Under the pieces are notes generated by a model. That model was not told the DNA's origin. It was given only the letters and a program-made list of their open reading frames with translations, and searched no databases. This document shows positions 59,890-64,000 of a stretch of 64,000 nt of DNA, piece by piece. Origin of the DNA: Warburgia ugandensis (Eukaryota; Streptophyta; Magnoliopsida; Canellales; Canellaceae); contig CP141139.1 in assembly GCA_035236585.1 (NCBI GenBank), forward strand, positions 21,902,990 through 21,966,989, written 5' to 3'. Positions within the stretch are counted from its first letter, which is position 1. Each line of letters begins with the position of its first letter. The translations under genes and the position numbers were made by a program.

Positions 59890-62154
59890 CTAGCCTTTCA
59901 TCAAGCCTTTGTTGATTGCCGCCAGAAACGTGTCACTTTTACCCTACCTAATGGAGACACTTTCACCCTCCAAGGAAGAAAGGATTATTCTGGAGAGTGC
60001 GTTATTTCTGCCTTGAAAGTAGTTAAGCACATTGCTCAAGGATGCCCCTTCTTCTTAGCCAAGATTGAATCCGTCGAGAGTCCCCAACCAAAGCTTGAGG
60101 ATGTCGAGGTGGTCCAAGAATTTCCTGATGTATTCCCTAAGGACTTACCAGGTCTACCTCCACCAAGGGAAATTGAGTTCATCATTGACCTTATACCCGG
60201 TACTTCCCCCATTTCCAAAGCTCCTTATCGAATGGCTCCTGCAGAACTAAGAGAACTGAAGACCCAGTTACAGGAACTACTTGACAAAGGGTTCATACGA
60301 CCTAGCGTATCTTCGTGGGGAGCTCTAGTCCTTTTTGTTAAGAAAAAGGATGGCTCCATGAGATTGTGCGTAGACTATCGGATGCTGAATAGGGTCACCA
60401 TTAAAAATAAGTACCCTCTTCCCCGAATTGATGATCTTTTCGATCAACTTCAGTCAGCTAGAGTCTTCTATAAGATTGATCTACAATCAGGGTACCATCA
60501 ACTTCGAGTTAGAGAAGAAGATATCCCCAAGACAGCCTTCAGGACTCGATACGGCCATTATGAATTCAGAGTGATGTCCTTTGGTTTGACTAATGCTTCA
60601 GCCGCGTTTATGGACCTCATGAATAGGGTGTTCAAGGAGTACTTAGATAAATTCATCATAGTGTTTGTGGATGATATCTTAATATATTCGGAAACTCCTG
60701 AAGACCATATGGAACATCTAAGGATAACATTAAGCACCCTACAAGCACACAAGCTATATGCAAAATTCAGTAAGTGTGAGTTTTGGCTAGAAAAGGTTAA
60801 TTTCTTAGGACACATTATTTCTCAAGATGGCATAGCAGTTGACCCTACTAAGGTTGAATCAGTACAGAACTGGGAAAGACCTAAGACAGTCACAGAAATA
60901 AGAAGCTTCTTAGGACTTGCCGGATATTGCAGGAGATTCATCGAAGGTTTTTCACAAATGGCTTTACCTCTAACTAAGATGACCAGGAAAGACGCAAGAT
61001 TTGAATGGATTGATAAATGTGAGGAAAGCTTCCAAGAACTAAAAAGAAGGTTGACTACCGCACTTGTCCTTACCTTACCTTCAGGAAGTGGCGGATTTGA
61101 GATATACAGCGATGCCTCGCAACAAGGGCTAGGCTGCATACTTATGCAACATGGGAAGGTAATCGCTTATGCTTCTCGACAACTCAAGAAGCATGAAGTC
61201 AATTACCCAACCCATGACTTGGAATTAGCAGCCATAGTCTTTGCCTTGCTAATATGGAGACATTATTTATATGGGGAAAATTTTGAAGTTTTTATAGATC
61301 ACAAGAGTCTTAAATATATCTTTTCCCAACAAGACTTAAACATGCGACAAAGAAGATGGATGGAATACTTAAAAGACTATGAATTCTCCATTCATTATCA
61401 CCCTGGAAAAGCTAATGTGGTAGCTGATGCATTAAGCAGAAAAACCCAAGGGATGTGTGCAAGTTTATTAACTGAGAGATGGAAGCTACTACAAGAAGTA
61501 ATCACATGGAAACCAGACATAAGTAAGCACAAGATCATCATGGCAGGACTAACAATAAAGTCGGCTGTTAATGAAAAAGTTAAGCAAGAACAGAAAGGAG
61601 ATCCAGATATGCAAGCTTTCATAGGAAAACGAGGATTTACAAAAAGGGAAGATGGTAGCGTTTACATGCAAGGAAGATTAGTGGTACCAGCTAATGAAGA
61701 GTTAAGACAAGAAATCTTAAAAGAGGCTCATCGGTCCAAGTATACAATACACCCAGGAGGGACTAAGATGTATCAAGACTTAAAGAAACAATATTGGTGG
61801 GATGGTATGAAAAGAGACATAGGGGAATTTGTGGCAAAGTGCTTAACATGTCAACAAGTAAAGGCTGAACATCAAAGACCTGCAGGATTGTTACAACCCC
61901 TTGAGTTACCTGAATGGAAATGGGACCATATCACAATGGACTTCATCGTAGGGCTACCCAAGACCTCTAAGGTTCATGACATGATCTGGGTAATTGTTGA
62001 TAGATTAACTAAGACAGCCCATTTCCTTCCTATACGTCATACCCAATCCATTGACAGCCTATCTCAACTATACATCAAAGAGATAGTAAGTCTACACAGT
62101 ATACCCCTTAGTATCACTTCAGATAGGGATAGCCGCTTCACTTCACAACTCTAG
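59890..62154 (+). pseudogene. Pol part of F: reverse transcriptase, RNase H, start of integrase
   Basis: In the same frame as gag, with no stop for about 750 codons; no independent start is needed because it belongs to one polyprotein. Domains in order: protease end; reverse transcriptase (about 60250-60830) with [10 protein letters not shown] and the catalytic FVDD at 60664-60675; RNase H (about 61090-61440) with YSDAS and DHKSLKYI; integrase zinc domain with the H-H-C-C pattern (about 61730-61860, CLTCQQ); integrase core with the first Asp in MDFIVGLP (about 61935) and the second in TSDRDSRF (about 62120). It ends at TAG (62152-62154) where Trp is expected before KSVQ. RT, RNase H and the HHCC domain look intact. 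Confidence 0.9.
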
Positions 62155-62402
62155 AAGTCTGTCCAAAAATCCTTAGGATCTTCCTTAAACTATAGCACAG
62201 CCTTCCATCCACAAACTGATGGACAGTTGGAGCGCACAATCCAGATAGTCGAAGAAATGTTGCGAACTTGTGCCCTTGATTGGAAGCAAAGCTAAGATGA
62301 AAACCTACCGCTAGTCGAGTTTGCGTACAACAATAGCTTTCAGTCAAGCATTGGCATGGCTCCATACGAGGCGCTCTATGGGAGACCCTGTGATCACCCA
62401 CC
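62155..62402 (+). pseudogene. Middle of the F integrase core, with a stop and a frameshift
   Basis: The frame continues after the TAG: FHPQTDGQLERT carries the third catalytic residue (Glu), then VEFAYNNSFQSS and APYEALYGRP. An in-frame TAA stands at 62293-62295, where SWDENLP is the family pattern. The reading frame shifts between about 62392 and 62403, after GRPCD. The three acidic integrase residues are all still encoded, but on broken frames. Confidence 0.85.
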
Positions 62403-62972
62403 AATTGGAGTGAAGTTGGAGAGTCCAGGGTGCTCCAATCCGAGCTGGTAGAGCAATGTACCGAGAAGGTCAAACTCATAAGAAGCTGCCTCCTCACAAC
62501 TCAAAGCCGCCAAAAGAGCTATGTTGATCGAAGGAGGAGACCATTGGAATTCGACATAGGAGAGCACGTTTTCCTGAAGATATCTCCCACTAAAGGAGTT
62601 ATGAGGTTCAGTATCAAAAGCAAGCTTAGTCCGTGTTACATAGGACCTTTCGAAATCCTAGAGAAAGTGGGAAAAGTGGCCTACAGGATCGCACTACCCC
62701 CTCAGCTGTCCGAAGTGCATAACGTATTCCATGTATCTATGCTAAGGAGGTACGTGCCTGACCCTGCTCATATCATCAACCAGGTACCCATAGAGTTGAA
62801 GAAGGATCTCAAGCTAGAGACAAGACCAGTTGAGATTTGTGATCATAAGAATAAGAAGCTGCGGAATAAGGACATACCCTTAGTCAAAGTTTTGTGGAGA
62901 AATGCGCACATGGAAGAAGAGACTTGGGAACCGGAGTCAGAAATGCGAGAAAAGTACCCCGAGATCTTTTGA
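62403..62972 (+). pseudogene. Integrase C-terminus and chromodomain of F
   Basis: A new frame from NWSEVGESRVL to the natural stop at 62970-62972. It includes EKVKLIR, the RRRRPLEF and GEHVFLKISP region, and the GPY/F module (YIGPFEIL, about 62640-62665). It ends with a chromodomain-type tail with PLVKVLWRN and EEETWEPESEMREKYP (about 62870-62965). In chromoviruses this tail guides integration to heterochromatin. The tail itself is unbroken. Confidence 0.88.
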
Positions 62973-63008
62973 CTGTATATAGTAGAATTTCGGGGGCAAA
63001 ATTCCCCT

Positions 63009-63021
63009 AAGGGGGTAAGAA
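63009..63021 (+). promoter_or_regulatory. Polypurine tract of element F
   Basis: AAGGGGGTAAGAA directly before the 3' LTR. A GGGGG...CCCC pair just upstream (62993-63007) could fold next to it. Confidence 0.8.
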
Positions 63022-64000
63022 TGTAATGACTCCAATTTTGTAATATTGAAATTCCAAGTTTAGCAATGAAAAGTTCAGTTTTTAAAGAAAAGGGCATTTT
63101 AGTCATTTCACTATTCACCTTGACTGAACCCAGAAATTTGGTCTTAAAAATGATGCCATTTGATGCGTCTCAGAAAAAAGAATCCAACGAGACCAAAATC
63201 ACCCAAAATGGAGTTAAATGAGCAAGATATGGCCCTTTGAAGTTCAGGGGCAAAACTATAAATTTTACAAAAATGGTTGTACCTGCAAAACACAGGGGCC
63301 CGTTTTGATACTGGCACCCCTTCATCTCCAACCTCTAGAGGGTTCTAGAACGGCGGTGATTGGAGGAGAAATCACTGCCATTCTGAAGGTTTCTCCACCG
63401 CCATTCAAAGGTGGTGAGAGCCCCCTCCAGAATCCTCTCTTAGCTCTATAAATAGAGCTCTTGGGTGCCTCTAATGGCAGCCCAAAACGTTGGAGAAAAC
63501 CCATCGTGGAGCAGTGACCTAGAGGAAAAAACAAGGAGAAAAACCCAGCAACGAGCCAGGTACGTCCGAGATCACTTAAAACCCATCTCCACCATAGTTC
63601 CAGGAATGATTTCCTTAAGTTTTTGCATGAAAGACCGTGCAAAACGGAGCACAGGAGAGCCACCAAGGACCCAGGGAGGTCCCCTGGGCTGCATTGGTTC
63701 GACAAGGTCGAACCAGGGTGACCTGAGGACAACCTGGGTCCCCAACGAGCAAGACGATCCAATAGGAATGTCCCACGTCGACTGCATTTGAAAAACCAAA
63801 CGGGCACGTCCAGGGACGCGCCCGCAAAAGAGACGAGCGGTGGGAAAACCCGGCCCGTCTACAGACGCGCCCATTGAGGCGCACACCGCAGACGCATAGT
63901 TTTCTAGCGCTGCGGGTTCTTTTCGTTCCTTAAGGAAGCCAGGGCGCACGATGCAGTCGCGCAGTGCCCTAGCATTCCGTTTTTTTCATTCTTAAGACTC
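63022..64000 (+). repeat. 3' LTR of element F, cut by the window end
   Basis: The first 979 of an expected 2.6 kb, aligning with 55810-56800. It lacks about 10 bp present at 56570-56580 of the 5' LTR. Polyadenylation signals and the right target duplication lie outside the window. Confidence 0.92.
63442..63459 (+). promoter_or_regulatory. Palindromic TATA box of 3' LTR F
   Basis: AGCTCTAT-AA-ATAGAGCT, identical to 56232-56249 although the LTRs differ at about one base in eighteen around it. Confidence 0.65.

Larger units (their letters stand above)
55810..64000 (+). mobile_element. Tekay-type chromovirus F (gag-pol, partial at right)
   Basis: It has a 5' LTR (55810-58428), primer site, gag-protease-RT-RNase H-integrase-chromodomain reading frame (58570-62972), polypurine tract and the first 979 bp of the 3' LTR. 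If the 3' LTR is as long as the 5' LTR the element is about 9.8 kb. Over the shared 979 bp I count roughly 55 differences by eye (about 5-6%), mostly transitions, plus a 9-10 bp indel, so it is an aged insertion. It is the only copy here that could once have supplied proteins to A and B. Confidence 0.92.

Overview
This window looks like plant nuclear DNA made almost entirely of LTR retrotransposons. I found no host gene, tRNA, rRNA or CRISPR array. Two lineages account for most of it. The first is a Ty3/gypsy chromovirus of Tekay (Del) type. It has LTRs of about 2.6-2.8 kb, an initiator-tRNA-Met primer site, and, in one copy, a gag-protease-RT-RNase H-integrase-chromodomain polyprotein. The second is an older, broken family of Athila/Tat type, mostly on the minus strand. 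It is recognised from a decayed Athila gag, its TLRSG-like motif and the 'CATTGAGGACAATGT' tract, with LTRs of about 2.7 kb that start TGATAAGT. The species cannot be named from this; a large, repeat-rich angiosperm genome is the best guess.

Layout. 0-35.7 kb: a minus-strand Athila-like array (internal, LTR, internal, LTR) carries four insertions. These are complete element A (733-9681, TSD ACTGA); LTR-like element H (12289-18082, TSD GCATT/GCATC), itself split by solo LTR D (14148-16805, TSD TAGGA); and complete element B (23965-35327, TSD TTTAT), whose 3' LTR holds solo LTR C (30636-33388). 35.7-39.7 kb: unassigned sequence J, split by minus-strand solo LTR E (36077-38694, TSD GATCA). 39.7-53.8 kb: a head-to-tail run of Athila-like LTRs separated by short 3'-internal pieces, with an opposite-strand solo LTR (45152-47913) and a young 2.26-kb tandem duplication. 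53.8-55.8 kb: decayed Athila gag and leader. 55.8-64 kb: element F, the only copy with coding capacity, cut by the window end in its 3' LTR.

How the parts relate. F encodes the proteins expected of a Tekay element but has three nonsense codons, one frameshift and an altered protease active site. A and B keep the same termini, primer site, polypurine tract and LTR plan, yet share a 3.5-kb interior with no retroviral ORF, so they look like a non-autonomous family mobilised by an F-like partner. The Tekay-type U3s inspected carry an interrupted inverted repeat upstream of the TATA box, and base changes between copies mostly keep it paired. The 5-bp target duplications give an insertion order: Athila-like DNA is oldest, then H, A, B and F, then D in H and C in B.

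All boundaries, alignments and counts were made by eye. Identity values are estimates, and family names rest on recognisable motifs rather than database searches.
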